This document shows positions 34,468 through 48,300 of a stretch of 64,000 nucleotides of DNA, in pieces. Origin of the DNA: Ceratodon purpureus (taxonomy: Eukaryota > Streptophyta > Bryopsida > Pseudoditrichales > Ditrichaceae). The stretch covers positions 89,434,250 to 89,498,249 of the forward strand of contig CM026426.1 of NCBI GenBank assembly GCA_014871385.1, written 5' to 3'. Under the pieces are notes generated by a model that searched no databases, was not told the DNA's origin, and saw only the letters and a program-made list of their open reading frames with translations. The number at the start of each line of letters is the position of its first letter. Within the stretch, counting starts at the first letter, position 1. Both the position numbers and the translations under genes were made by a program.

Positions 34468-36328
34468 TTAAGCACTCTCCTCCTCGTCATCTGATACTGC
34501 CAGGGTCCGGGTCCCCTGGGTGTCTGTCTAGAAAGAGTCAGAGTACGCGGTAACGAACTTACACAATGCGAATATGGGATCTAACCAAAAACTCTGAAAT
34601 GTATGAGGTGGCTCATGGAACTGACATTCGTTTCTGTGCTTACCTTTTGGTAGTTGCAGGGGAAGGCGCTTGAAAGGCAGAGGTGAATACGGGCTGGTCA
34701 TTGTTGGCGGGGCCGGATCCTCATAGTCCTCGTCCTCATGGTCTTCGGCCACCGTCTGTGTCCCGCCAGGAGGCTGGAACAACTCGTCTGCACGGGTGTA
34801 CTCAACGGTGTCAAAGACCACAACAACGTAGATCTCAGTCAGGGAAGTCATTGATGCTGTTCACGCCACTACTGAAAACAAATCCGTACTCAAATTACCA
34901 GAATCCGACATCATGTTCTCAATTCCCCGTTGCACGGCCTGGGCCCGCTCGCTCTTCAGCCAGGATTCCTGCACGTCTTCAACCGCCTTCCGTTTGCGCC
35001 TCTCCGCGTCCAACTCATCTCCACGGTCGTAGAGATAACTTAGCTTCTGGTAGCCCGTCATGTGGTGGTACCCGTCCGCCATGGCACGATCTTTCACTGC
35101 GTTTATGAAGAACATCGCAGGTTAGGCGAGACACAGGTATTGTGAATAAAGAGCACGTCTTAGCATGGCCACCGATTTCAAGCTCTTACTCTGGTCGATG
35201 ATGTAGACGTCCTCGTCGTGCTTACGCTTCCCCTTCCCCGCTGGAGTGCTATCGTCGCGTGCTGGAACAAAGCGCGCCATATCGTTGGCGAGGTCTCCAC
35301 CTTGCGCAGATGCTGTGGCACCTGCGGCGCCACGATGTAGTTGATGTCAGAATAGGGAGCGATCATGGATTAAATTCGGACATCATGTTCTTCAGCCTAC
35401 GGAGGCATTGCAGAATTCACTGGCGTTTCAGTCAACAGTAAGGAACATGAAAGTTCGGGTCTTAATGATGTTCTGAATTTCAGTACCTTGTGGCGTTTTG
35501 TTTGAGAGAATGTCGTCGTCGCTGGCATCAGTCTCGTCTTCTGTCTCGGTGGGGTAGCCTGCACAGAAGTTGTACACAGCGGGTAAGTAGTGTTCAAAAG
35601 GGCCCCAGTATTAATGAGGTAATGAGACATACAAATGCGAAGTGAGTAGAGAAGACTTAGGATGGAGACAGTGCTTCACCTTCTCCTTCTCTGAAAGAGC
35701 AATAAAGCGGTCGGTGCACAATGTTTGGCATAACCTCCGGCAGAGCCAATGTGAGATCAAACCCCTGTAGAAGGTTAGGATCAAGCAGGTCAGGATTCCG
35801 ATTTACCAGCCAGTCATCCGGAGCTCCAGTCAGAGAGTCCTCGTCGAGGTCGAGTTTTTTAATCTCGTTTGGGGGAAACGGCTCTCCAATCTCGCGACAG
35901 TGCCGTCGGAGTTCCTCAAACGTCTTGAATTCTTTTTTTCCACGGGCACATATCTTCGCTGCAAACGTCGCCCAGTCCACTGCGAACCCACGCTTCTCTG
36001 CGATTAAACCCCGTGCGAATGCTAACCCTATGCATTTGTATCTCCCAATTGGCCGCTGGTGCGTAATCTGGTACAGACGCTCGATTCGGTAGCACTGCCG
36101 CGGGCTCTCACTCTGACCTGGCTTCGCGTACCAGAATTTGCCACCCTTCATCGGTCCCCATCGCCTCTCACACATGGACTTCGAAGCGACGTTGTGGGGC
36201 AAGGAGAAAGCGGCGGTGGCAGCTGCACCCGGGACGTATCCACGTTTGTTCAGTCCTTCCTCCTCGTGGAACCATCTGGGGTCCCCTTTCGCCCGCGCTC
36301 CATGAATTCGTGCTCTGGCCGGTGGCAT
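34468..36328 (-). CDS. uncharacterised six-exon protein, 439 aa
   Basis: Exons 35680-36328, 35487-35558, 35190-35321, 34899-35096, 34644-34856 and 34468-34523 all have GT-AG borders. Every junction is phase 1 and the total is exactly 440 codons, so the model is strongly supported. The product starts MPPARARIHGARAKGDPRWF, has VDWATFAAKICARGKKEF near residues 117-135, an acidic stretch (TETEDETDASDDD), a basic NLS-like KGKRKHDED, a helical Arg/Glu-rich segment and an acidic end SDDEEESA. It looks like a nuclear protein. Intron 4 would be only 42 nt (34857-34898); if it is retained, translation stops at 34861-34863 and the product is 362 aa. Similar phrasing to the gene at 9965 suggests a family. 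Confidence 0.7.
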
Positions 36329-37689
36329 CTACTTATGCACAATCGCCACGGCAGATAATTAGTAAGAGAAACCCTACTACAACTTCGACAAGCACTGGAA
36401 TGCCACATGGACCACACAAAAACTGAAAACCGTTCAGGAAACCCTAAACGCTGTGATCACAGCCTCGGTCTGATTGAATTTAGAGAGTATGCAGTACTCA
36501 CTAATAACAATAGTGAGCTCCTTGACACTGAAATCCGACATTATAGAAGAAATACTTTAATTAGGCATGAAGCATTCGAGATTTCAGTAAGCTCGAGCAC
36601 TCAGATCCAAAACCCTAAAATTCAGGGAAGCTGGGATCCTTCGCAACGATTGAAAACATTGAATCGTCAACCAGCACCAACCCTGCATTTCCTAAGCAAA
36701 CTAAGCTAAGCCTTCCCTCTCTCATCAAATCCCGAATCCTACAATCCGTGGAGAAGAAATTCAGTGATAGTAAATTGATTGAATATCGCAAGTGTGAACA
36801 AGTTAGTGCAGAGCGGCAATTGTGCTACCTCTCCGAATCGGGCTCCGCAGCTCGAAGACAAGACAGGAACACGAGAGCGACGGCGTGGTCCCTCAACGAC
36901 GCACAGCAGCAGCAGATAAGTCGAAGTTGCCAATTCTGCAGCGAAGAAAGACAGCTTCAGCTGCAAGATCTCCGGTCTGCGCCGTCACACACAGAGAACT
37001 TTATGAGGAGAAAAACCTGACGAGTATCACGAACAAGCACTGAAAGACCAGGGATGCACTGCCTACAACCCCACTACCACTTCAACCACAATTACCCTAC
37101 TACAACTTGAACCAGAAGTACTGCCGAAATCAAGAGGACGTGCCTTGTAACCCGGAGCACCTTCTCTCCACGGATGCCTGGAGAGTAGTGGACAATGCCG
37201 ATACTGGGGAAGACATGGTGTCTGGAGAGAGGGGAAATTAGGGTTAGCTGGTCACCTGACTGTCATAGTCGTGGTTTCTCCACTTTGCACTAACCCGTCC
37301 ACTCAGCCGCAACGTCTCAAAGGGTGCAGGCCACCTCAGCCACGAACAATCATCTCGGCAGCCCATCCAGACAATCCAACTCGGGTCACCTCCACGAAGT
37401 GATGAAGTGATGGCACCCATACGGTCTCTTGAAACCACTCAATTCATGATGTCGTGATGTTCTATTGCCACCGTCATATCCTGGGCACTGGTCCTCATAC
37501 ACCATCATACCTCATTTGTAACCTGTTTCACATGACTAGCAGCACTTACAGAGGGAATGTTAGATGTAAAAAGCTTCGCATTGAGACTGTTCAACCCTGT
37601 AGAAGTCTCGAACACATGTATGAGGCAAATGCAAAACTGTTTGAGATAAAGGAAATAATACAATGAAAGGAAAAATATTTACACTTTGT
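36329..37689. other. upstream flank of the 439-aa gene, otherwise empty
   Basis: Probable promoter and leader of the minus-strand gene ending at 36328. Open frames here (36407-36709, 36748-37043) have no protein-like composition. No known family was seen. Confidence 0.4.
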
Positions 37690-38110
37690 CCTGAACACTG
37701 GACAGAACACCCCTCAGTGTCACTTGACATATCACTGGACTGATTACTTTGACAGAACAGCCTCTAGTGACCCTGGTACATATCACTGGACATATCACTT
37801 GACACTTGACATATCACTTGACAAGCACTTGACACTTGACAGAACTCTTCACAGAGTACTTGACATATCAGAATCACTTGCGAGAACACTGACATATCAC
37901 TTGGCACTTGGCTGAACACTTGTGAGAGCGTCCTCCACTGACACTTGACATATCAGTTGACATATCAGTTGACATATCACTTGACATATCACTTGACATA
38001 TCATTTTCCAAAAATCACTTGATATATCACTTGATATTTCACTTGACATATCACTTGACACTTGGCAGGACTCTTCACACAGTACTTGACATATCACAAT
38101 CACTTGTTGG
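37690..38110. repeat. minisatellite of CACTTGACATAT units
   Basis: Irregular tandem copies of CACTTGACATAT(C) and its shortened form ACTTGACA repeat over about 400 bp, interspersed with TCTTCACA-CAGTACTTGACATATCA blocks that themselves occur twice (about 37845-37875 and 38070-38100). This is higher-order duplication within a simple array. Open frames on both strands (Thr/Ser/Asp-rich on one, ICQV repeats on the other) are by-products. Confidence 0.85.
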
Positions 38111-41100
38111 AACACCCTCCACTGACATAACTCTGATTCACGGGTGGACTTCGTGACCACTAACTGCGGGCTGCATTTGCACTTCTGAGTTCACTTACTC
38201 ATGTCCTCCCAAATTTCGATTACGTGGGCAACGTCCGTGGCATGCACCTTTACTTATTCGCTACTGACTTACTTACCTAGGTACGAGGAAAGTGTACACT
38301 CCACTTTCCCGCTGCTGGTTCGACTCTGATACAACTGGTGTAATTTCGCAAGTGGAGAAAGCTCTCTTACTACTGAAAACATAAGTCACGAGTCAGATAA
38401 CTGGAAGTGGAGGCATAACTGAAAAGGGCAGTGAACCAAAAGGGCAGTCATTGATGGGGTGACAGAGGCCAAACCTGAGCTCTGAAGCTGGGGATCGGCC
38501 GTAAGCTTAGCAACGCACTTGAAAGCTTCATTGTTTTCCTCTTCGGATATGCAGGCCTCCACAAACGGTTTCTATCCTGCATGGAGAGCATACGAAAGCA
38601 CGAAGTCGGAAAATTCCCTACAAGGCACCCATATGACAAGACGCATGTGAGGAATCTGAAGTTATAAAAGTGTCCAGCTGACTTCAACAGTGCCACAAAT
38701 TCCCTCACTAGTTTCAGCTAAGCAGGTTGAGACCTAGTCCTCAATCCGAACCAGAATGAGATGAACGAAATTTCCGGCTCCTGAATACAGAACCAACTTC
38801 CGAAATAAGGTAATACAGAACACTTGCGGTGATTAAGGCTGAAATACTTCAACACACCTGGGCAGTATCCTGATGCGCATGACTATAAGTGAGCTGCGTC
38901 TCGACCAATCCTGGAAGATGCTCTCCTACAGCTGCTGCTGCTGCCTTCATTGGTCGCCTGTGACAATCGTAAATAGGGACATTTGCCTTTCAATTCAACG
39001 AATAACTGTAATTCATCCCAGCTTAAACGTCTAGCCTTACCTGAGGTCCCAAACGTATAGCCTTACCTGAGGTTCCTAGTGGTCAGAGATACGGTATACA
39101 CCTCATGTGGAGACGAAAATTTTCTGACCTAAACTGAGCCAAAAATTAAGGGAGACAGGAGACACATCTATGTCAGGAAAAAGTGACGCATATTCAGACA
39201 ACCTATTTAATTCCTATTTACTGAAAATCCCATGTATTTACCATTTACCGAGTGTCCGTTTCTATCCGTTGAATTATTAACACTGACAAGCCAACAATAC
39301 TGAAACCAAATGTAGAATATCAAGATTATAAATATTGTGATCGTTACTTATAATTCATGAGCAGTTTTCATAGACTCACCCGAATGGGGTCCAAAGCCAC
39401 TTAGTCGTTGCAAGTGCTCCTGAAGAAGTCGCGAATCGAGATATACACGATTTGAAGAGCGATAAGTTCCGTTCACTAACAAGACTGGGACAGCGGCAGG
39501 ACGTCCAACGACGGAAAATGCCATTGCCAGCGGGGGATCATCTGAAAGCACTACTCTGTGTCCCCACAACCACAAATCAACAGAACAGCAAACAGTAAGG
39601 AACATGAAGCCCTAGTCAAGCAGCTAATCCCTCACAATGGCCGATATGAAAACATAAATTCAAGTGCAGAAGGTTATAGAGATCAGCTCCAGCATAGAAT
39701 TGCACGCTTACTTCTTTACACTAAACGCAACCTTCTGAGGAGGTACAACTAATTCTTTTCGAGACCCTGTGAAAGCTTCAACATCCACTGGCAGCAGGGC
39801 TGGATTCTTCAACTTCTTAACAGACAACAAGGGGGCGGCATTAATTTCTTCAAGTCAAAATAGGGTCATATATTCTCCAAACCGACCAGTTACCCAAGAG
39901 TACCAGCTTTGCGACCTGACAATGTCCACCCACAAGCGCGACATAAATGTAGAACATGATCAAGCATCACTATCATCTGAGGAAACACCCGCAGGCATGA
40001 CAATCCAGTGCACCCGCCAGCAGCATTATCATCGGTGGAAACACACATCTTTCAACGTATTGACAACGTGCAAAAAGTTCTTTTCAACTCCAAGAACAAG
40101 AAACCGGGGAAAGTATAGAAAGATGTTCATTATTTGAATCCATTACCCTCAATCAATGCTGAGAAACAATTCCAAAGAAAACAGTTTGAGGGTCACCTCT
40201 TCAGGTATAACATAAATTTGAAACACAGTCTTCTCGTAGTAATGAAATGCTGCATCAGCTGTTGATGACGTGAAGAGGTGCTTCGTGGATCCAGCGGAAG
40301 TTGAAGCAAGCTGTGCCAGAAAGGAATTCTATGAACTCCACTGAGGGTTAAGGATTCTGCAGGTCACTAGGTGATTCAGTATCATCACAACTATTCTCGG
40401 TCAGATACTAAAAATCTAGTTGAGAGCTTCGATTTCATATGTCGCTAGACAGTGGATAAATTTTAAGGACACGTTTCGAGCATATAGCAACAACATACAA
40501 TCACAGAGTATGAGGGGAAGATATAGATGAAAAGTGTGCTAATATTTAAAGGAATCTGAAATGTGTAACTGAAAAACACATACCACAACTGGCGCTAAGA
40601 ACAAGTTCACAGACCTTAAGCCGCTTCAATGCATCAACCGCTTTCACGCGCTGAGTTTCTTCAGTTAATTCGTCACTGTATAAGGGCAGCTCTGTTTTGA
40701 CATCGCTCATCCTTTCGCGGAGGTCTGGGACAAAAATCCGCTTCTCTGCATGTAAGCCTCAGTACGGTCCGAGTTGAACTCCCTGGTCCGCTACATTATA
40801 AAGGACAGCAAGTAGAAACACATTTTACGGGGCTAATTCCAGTGCAAGAAACTGAACTCAAATGAATACAGAAGATGTCAGTGTCTTCCGTAGGATTAGT
40901 ACACGTAGCAGGGCCATGCAGTAGGCCCAAAACGACGCGCTTTGCATCTCCACAGCAATCTAGCAAAAGAGGTCATGCGGCTCGCCCATACAACATCAAT
41001 AATTGATACTGCAGAATCTAGAAGGAGAATCGTTACGCGCCCTTGGACTCTGAGACCCTTTATCCAGAAACACCAAATTTTTATACGTTCCTCAGGCTGT

Positions 41101-43040
41101 ACACAATAAGAGATGATCCTAGTAGCCTCACCGACCCCTAAGGAATAATTTTCATGTACAGTGCTCCATTCAAATCATAATTAAAGGATGTCGGAACTCA
41201 AATTCCACCTCTTTTTCTTCGAAAAGTATGAACCGATCTTGAACCATCTTCTTCAACGCCTCATGCGCCTCTTCTTCTGATGCCCCTACAAATTCAGCAC
41301 AATGTTTTGGATTAAAGAGATTGAAACATAATGAAATCTACAATTCTACAATTAGATAGAGGACCCACAGAATACACATTTACGTACTGCTTAAAGTGGC
41401 CAAGTCACGCATCATGAAATAGAATTTCTCTACGGAAAAGTGGGATGTATTTAGCAGTACAGTCGTTCTCCGCAGAATGGGGACCAAAATTTTCATCCAC
41501 AAATGGTAAGCTCCGTTAAAACGAACGCCTTCTCCTCCAACAGTTGGACCCCAAGTTCATGGTGCTGCTGTGAGGTCTACAAAAGCCCACCTGTTCACAC
41601 CAGAATGTAAATCTCCGTTCAGAACAGTAAGAGGTTATAATATCTGCAGGCATTAGCTTCTAGTCTCAAGGCCCTTTTAAAGTATGCGGGTCAATATACG
41701 GTTTTGGACACAGTTCAGTCACCATTACTTCGACGATGAAGAGTACTCATAATAGCGAATCAATGGATGTGACCTCTCCAGATGCTTACCTTTGCTTGCC
41801 CACCCACGTATGCGTTAGACAATCTGCTTGCAAATTCGTTGGTCTCCCTTTTTTTAGTGCTCTAAAGAAGGCATTTCCTTCTTCACTATGGTCAGCCAGT
41901 ATCTGAGCAAATACGCAGAATGAATTTCACGAAGTATAGACTAAAATTGAACAGTCAACCACAGCGATGCCTCACATCTGCATTAGCCATATTCGATTCA
42001 AAGATAGTAAACAGACGAGACTTACATCTTAGGTCGTTTGTACTCATTCACAAAAAAACCTCATTTCTGCAGCCGTAATCTCTATATACCAGCAATGTAG
42101 GTACAACGACAAAAATACGCTCAGCCCGTGAAGTAGAGAGATGAATAATTTAAAATAGGTACATCGTTATGAGAAAAATGGGTTGCCTGATGGTTACGTG
42201 AACTAAAATTCGGACATACAGCCAGGTTTCATACATGAGTGGGAACGAACCCAAAAACAGACCACACTCCACTGAGTGTGACGACTGAACGAGGTTACAA
42301 AATCATAACCGTATGGTGAACAAAGGGCAGAATTAGTTATCAATAATTTAAGTGAGTAGCCAGTGTACTTTCAGTAGGAAATTCACATGTGAATCGGAAC
42401 AATATGATTGACAGGATCTATCATTCAAATGTAGATAAAAGCACTAAAACAAAAGTAAGACGTTCCCGAATCACACCTGTTGAGCGGTGTGAATCATAGA
42501 ATCCACAGTTGACCTGCAATACGAATCCTTCTCTACCTCAGGTACAGCACCATTGTATGCGTCCACCCAATGCCCCTGGATTCCTGGGAGTGTCTGCGAA
42601 CTTGGTGAGATCAGCGAGCACAAAGTCTTATATCGCTGACTTCCGACCTTTTCTTCGATTCACATCAATTTAATAGATGATGGCAAGTTGATTTGGAAAC
42701 ATCCAGTTTTCCGGCATTTTGAGTTCGGCTGAGTCACAAAGTCAGCATTTTATGTCTAATATTTACTCACTCCAATCAAACAGTATATTCATGAGATCTG
42801 ATGTGCGAGTAGAGTGCAAGTCCAGTAAACCTCGCACAAATTACATCTCGTGGAACAAGCTTCCCTTCAACGGCTTCTGAGAAATAAAGACAAGGACCAA
42901 CTGCCAAGTGTAGGATAATAACATACCGTGTCTGCATGTACACTATGTAGTCCATACAAACTTCATCATCGGATGTCCTGCATATAGAGGTTTCTGATAT
43001 CTGTCCTTGTCTACGCAATCAGTAAAAAATTGTTCATTTC
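38111..43040 (-). other. region of short minus-strand exon-like pieces, unassigned
   Basis: Minus-strand stretches that look like genuine protein between splice-like borders: 42776-43018 (EAVEGKLVPRDVICARFTGL), 42490-42595 (IQGHWVDAYNGAVPEVEKD), 41790-41905 (ADHSEEGNAFFRALKKGRP), 41170-41285 (ASEEEAHEALKKMVQDRFIL), 40610-40735 (RIFVPDLRERMSDVKTELPL), 40195-40310 (FHYYEKTVFQIYVIPEE), 39379-39532 (VLLVNGTYRSSNRVYLDSRL), 38450-38573 (KPFVEACISEEENNEAFKCV). The last resembles the C-terminal part of VPS16, a HOPS/CORVET subunit, but an in-frame TAG precedes it. The pieces may form one long gene or several remnants. I could not assign them. Confidence 0.4.
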
Positions 43041-43816
43041 GAGCGCAAAATACATTTCAAAAAATAAAGTATAAACAGAACGTAAAAGAGTCCATTCCAA
43101 ACTTACAGGGCAGTCTGAGCATCTCAACCTAGAGGGTTAGAAACATGAAGTCACTTCGACCGAAGGACTCTGTCCTTAACGTCTCCGTCCTGCAAATGCA
43201 TTCCCTAGTTAGCACGTCCAAGTCAACACAGGTCAAGTACTCAAAAAAACAACACATGAAATAGGACAAAGCATGGGCACAGACCCTCACATTTTCAAGA
43301 TGACGAAGCTCCTCTTCAGAGAACCCTCGTCTTTTCCCACCATAGCATATAAAGTAGTAACTGCTTAGGAACCACTATGACACATCCAGAGACGGAAATC
43401 CGGAATCATCGCCCCAACTTCAGAAAGTGCAGTCACACCATAAATGTTTGCGAAGAAAGCAACCAAGGTACGCACTAAGTCCTCTCAAGCGGTGAAAATC
43501 CGTCCTCTCAAGAGTGCTGTGACCTCGTGACCTCGTGGCACGAATTCCTGTATTTAGCATAAGGTCAGAAACTGTGGTCCATGGCTGGTTCTGAGTTAGT
43601 GAGAATTCCACTTCGAATAGCTCTCTCAGTAAATTCTGAGGAACAGGAACGTAAAAGCAGAACAGAGTTTAAGGGTCGTAAAACATTGAGAAGAACGATG
43701 TAGCTCAGCAATGGAAGAACGACTGAACAACCAATTAAGAACTCTCACAAATTTGGTGAGCAAGAAATCTACATTAGTGGAACAAAATCTGTACCTGACA
43801 AGTCTCGCACAATGAC

Positions 43817-44042
43817 CTATCCAGAATCGCGAGCGTCGTCTCCCCTTAGCATTGATACTTCAGGGGTTCCGGTACTCATATCACACCGAAAAATGATTCC
43901 CGGGGTCAGAGAGCTTGTGAAACTAGAAAACAAATGTGGATCTTTTGGTCTTCCTGATATCTGAGGTACGGAACCATTTGCAAGCGCGAGTGTGTGCAGC
44001 AAATCACCAGTTCGATGATCACACACCTTGAGCCCATGTTCA
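43817..44042 (-). pseudogene. prolyl oligopeptidase, single-exon remnant
   Basis: The minus strand reads FEHGLKVCDHRTGDLLHTLA, then ISGRPKDPHLFSSFTSSLTP and GIIFRCDMSTGTPEVSML. This is the propeller-to-hydrolase junction of plant prolyl endopeptidases (family S9A), just before the catalytic domain. The following exon of the family, which begins with the sequence leading to the Ser-Asp-His hydrolase domain, is not found downstream on the minus strand, and no propeller exons were found upstream. It is an isolated exon, so a remnant or captured piece. Confidence 0.75.
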
Positions 44043-45361
44043 AACGTCAGTCATGTAACACACAACTAACAGGTCCTTCTTAACCAAATTATCATTATCC
44101 GAAGGCAATTGTGATCACCTGTCATTAATTTCACCAAAAGGGACATGTGAAATACTTACGGCCTACAAGTCGCACACTCGTCTGGCGTACTCCACGCTAT
44201 GTAAACCATGAGATGGCATTAGGCAGAGGCATTCAGAAAAGCTCTTAATGTTCTCTCGAAGTACCGTTGCTTTATCTATTCTCTCACGTCATTGCTTATT
44301 GCAATTTCATGGTTCACACAGCGTGGAATTTCTAACATCAGGCGGACTTCAAGCAGAGAAATTCACACACAAGCAGTTGAGACTTTCGTTCAGAGTCCAT
44401 AGCACTTGGTGTCACAGAAATGTATTTCCTTCAGTGAATATCCAATTGCAAGCATGATTTCACCGTGGCTACTAAACCATACACACGAGTATTTGTCACA
44501 TATTCCGTACCCGTACACAACTTCTACTCAGGCAGGCAAGGACAGCAGTTAGCATAGAGAGCATAGAAATCCCGTCTTCAATGTCACCCAGAATTCTCGC
44601 CAACATATACGACGGGAATTACCTGCATGAGAGCCAGCAGGACGAAGTAAATAAGTAATCCTTACGCTGATTTGCATGACAGAAGTGGACAAGGAAATCC
44701 ACCCAGACTTCTATCCAAAACAGGTATGGAACTTATAACATTATGAGTTTCAGACAAAGAGAAGCAATGGTTCAAGATTTTCGAATGACTCACAATCTCT
44801 TCTCCAGAGTGTGCAACATCGATCAATCATAGAGAACTATGACTTCTTTATATTCGCGAGGTCTGCCTACGTGAAATGTGGTAGCCTACGGTCCAGAAAA
44901 CCATATAGGTGTCGCTTTCCCTCGACATTTTCCTGCCCCACAGAAGCAGTCACCTGGGAGATATTAATGAATGTGCGCTCAGTGCCAGCTGTCACCAAGT
45001 CAGCCTTCAGATTGTTACTCTCAGAAAGACTTCGTTGTGCACTTGCTCCGGCTTCATCACGAGCCTTATTAAAGACACCATTAACCCTGTTCTCGAAAGA
45101 CTGCTTTCATTGTTCGGCCAGGCTGTGCTTCAAGTTGCTTGTCTCGCGCTGAACTGAATTAAGTCTTTCACATTTTAAACCCCATGCAGTACGTCCTCGT
45201 GAACTACGCAGGGTCTGACCAGAAGAAAAAAGAGCAATGAGCCGTTCACACCTCAAATACCCTGCGTGTCCTCCCTTAACAACTTCGCACTCGCAGCACG
45301 AACCGCAGACGAGTGCCCCTCATATGGCCAGTACACACACACCGCCCATGGCCATCGAATA
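44043..45361. other. no gene recognised
   Basis: Several medium-length open frames on the plus strand (44811-45152, 45237-45488) have Ser/Cys/Leu-rich, non-protein-like composition. The minus strand is likewise uninformative. The right part is presumably 3' flank of the transposase gene ending at 45362. Confidence 0.35.
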
Positions 45362-48300
45362 TCAGTGTGCGTTATACGATTGTCTTTCCTCCACATTGGA
45401 CAGGATCTCCTCTCTCGTCTCTGCCGACATCTTGAACCGTGGGTTCCTCTTGTTGCTCTTGTATTGCAGCAACTCTACCTTTGACTGAACCACGAGATGA
45501 GAGTAATTCCAGGCTTTCGGCTCATCTTCGAGGAGTTCATACCTGAACGAATCCTTGTCACGACCCACACTCGGGAGACGCCGATAGTATGTACCGCTTA
45601 TCAACATGGTGTCAGTCGGCCACGTACAGCCCCACCCGTCTGTGAATGTCGCCTTGTTGTTGTGCACTGGCATGTCACAGAGCACCAGAAAAAAACGGTC
45701 GCCATTCTCTGGTCGATCAGTATACACGACATACGTGTCTCCAGTTTCCACTCGCTCGGCCTCCGAATCCAACTCTATATCATCCTCGCCCTCGTCAATC
45801 AGATCATCTTCAAACTCTGCACCGGCGTTCTCCGCATCCGGAGCGACCTCTGGTACAGAAAGCTCGCCTGAATCTCTGCCCGCATCTTCGACTCTGCCAT
45901 TCTGGGTTTCACGCGAACCCGATGACTCCCCCGTTGGTTCACTCGCTCCTTCACCACGTCTCATCGTGCAGGCAACCTCCACATGGAAGCACATGCACAG
46001 CATGCCGACAGTAAGCATGACTGACCTCCAATTTTTCCAAAGAATCGACTTACAGCCTCACGCATGAAACAAACCCCCATTATTGCGACAACGGCTGCAC
46101 TCCCTCTCCTCAAACAGTCCTACGTGAGAATCCCGCCATTAAAGCAAAGACAGCAGTTCAAGAATGAGAAGTCTCTCACCGGAATTGGAGTTAGTGGCTG
46201 TAGCACTTTCAGTGCCCAATGACGCACGTGTCCTTGCTTTGCACAGAGCATGGGATTGTCATCCATGCATTCTGCACAAAAACATGCAAGCTGCCGTATA
46301 TGCAAATATGTAACATGCGTTGGAGACACAGAAGACACGGAGTGAACCGATCTCGTCCCTTCAACCGGTCGGCAATCCAGGTCTCGACTCCTATCAACGG
46401 AGCTGGGCTCAATCAAATGGAAATATCGTATGAGACTCCTCCTCGCTTTTCCATAGGCTCGATGTTCCTCTTGCTCCTTTCGGTTGCAGAACCTCACCAC
46501 ATCAGCGGCAGTTTGCAGCTTCGTCCTTGACTCGAAGTTCATCTCTTCACTCCGTATTGCACATTTTAGCATCGCCCCTGCTCCATCATGGAGACCCTTC
46601 CCGTGCCCACTCCCGAAGTAGGACCAGACCATCCGGCATCCATTAGGCAAGCCGGGCATAACAGTTGTGGACGGATACCTGCAGTGTAGGACGGTTCAAA
46701 ATACCCTGTGGACTAAATGCTGGGCATGTAATCTTCATATGAACTCTTCACAAAAAACACAGACAGAAATAACGCACTCGGTAGTTTAGGCATACCGTGA
46801 GACGTGATACCAGCACCTCCGAGACTTGAACTGTGCAGCGCAGCCATCGGACCACACTATGTGCTCATTCGGCACAATTCCTCTGTTGGTGATGTGGGTC
46901 CAATGCAGGGCAAAACAGTGTTGAACGAAGAGAGTGTCGTGCTCCATGCCGTCACTAATATAATAATGGTACTCAGTCAAAAGCTTTGGGACACTCGATT
47001 GCCGGTCTGCAAGGTAGGCGGGATTCCATCGATAGCAAATATGCACAAGTATGGTGATTTGGTGTTGCAGCCAGTGCATGGACTGCGATTCCTGGTACGG
47101 CTGGAAGGTGTAGTTCTCTGCAAAATCAACGGCGGACAAAATCGAATCAGGAGGAAAAGTGTCTATGGATACCTTAAACTGCTCTGCTTGCCACTTGGCA
47201 ATGTAGTTGTGGACTATGAAGGCACTCAATTTCGGCTTCAAGTACTCCAGAAAGGTTGGCGCTCCCGTCGTTTTGTACATCATCCTCAGCACCTTGTTCT
47301 CCTTCCCGGCCCTGGTCCTCCCATGCGGCACCATCTCGAAATTATGCCACTGCACTGTGAGAGGAATATTCCCATCCTCCTCTCTAGGACACAACTGTAG
47401 CATATCAACCCCACAGAGGTCGCACAAGCCCTTGACGCATTTTTGCGCATGCCATCCGTCCTCTTCCACCGGGCACAAGACACTATGCCACATATCAGTG
47501 AGTCCGGTAAAGTGAGCCACGTCCGCACGGCACGTGCTGGGTTGCCCCTCCCCTGCTGACTGTCCATGTTCCGGAGCTGCGCATACGTCGCACGTGCATT
47601 CAGAGTGGCGCCCATGAATTCCTTTTGTCGCTGTCCGCATGTTATTCCAACCGACTCTGAGCTCCGCAACTTCACAATGGTATTTACACGCGCACGTATT
47701 TCGCTCTTTCAGCCTCCTCACGTAGAAAGGCTTCAGTAACTCGAACGCCCTGAGCCCCACGCTGCTTTCCTCATTGGCTTCCCTGAACCGCGTGTGAAAT
47801 TCTAACTGCGAGCAGACACACATGCACACAAACTGAATGAGAGTATGTCGTAGGTAGTAACTTTGGTGCCACTATACTACCATCCCATGCCGCCACATGC
47901 TCACGCCGTGTAATCTGAACCTGCCATTACAGAGAGAATTACTTTCAGACACAACATGGAGACCAGTGGGGCATCTTTCTCAATTCCAACTGTCAACCGT
48001 CCCCGCACTGGTCGACAGGAGCTGCGACGCTCAGATTGTTGCAAGGCCAATCCACTGTTGCCCGAGAGTCCCGCAGACTCTGATCTCATCTGCGTTGGTC
48101 GAAAGCTAAGTACTGCCTATCAGAAACCTCGGCAGCCACAGGCTCTTTTCCAACCACTGCGGAACTCCTCATTTCCATCACAAATCCAGTCTCGGCTCTC
48201 TTGCAAGGTCCATGGTATCACTGGCATCCACGCAACGAGAGGTCCGCAACGCGTCTCCTTGGCCACCATGACGAGGAGACATAATTATCCTGATGCTGCA

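Noticed and set aside
38450-38573. A confident VPS16 call
   Set aside because: Only about 30 residues resemble the family (KPFVEACISEEENNEAFKCV), a stop precedes them, and upstream exons do not match VPS16.
45606-46067. Ser-rich plus-strand open frame
   Set aside because: It is antisense to the acidic C-terminal exon of the transposase; the Ser codons mirror Asp/Glu codons.
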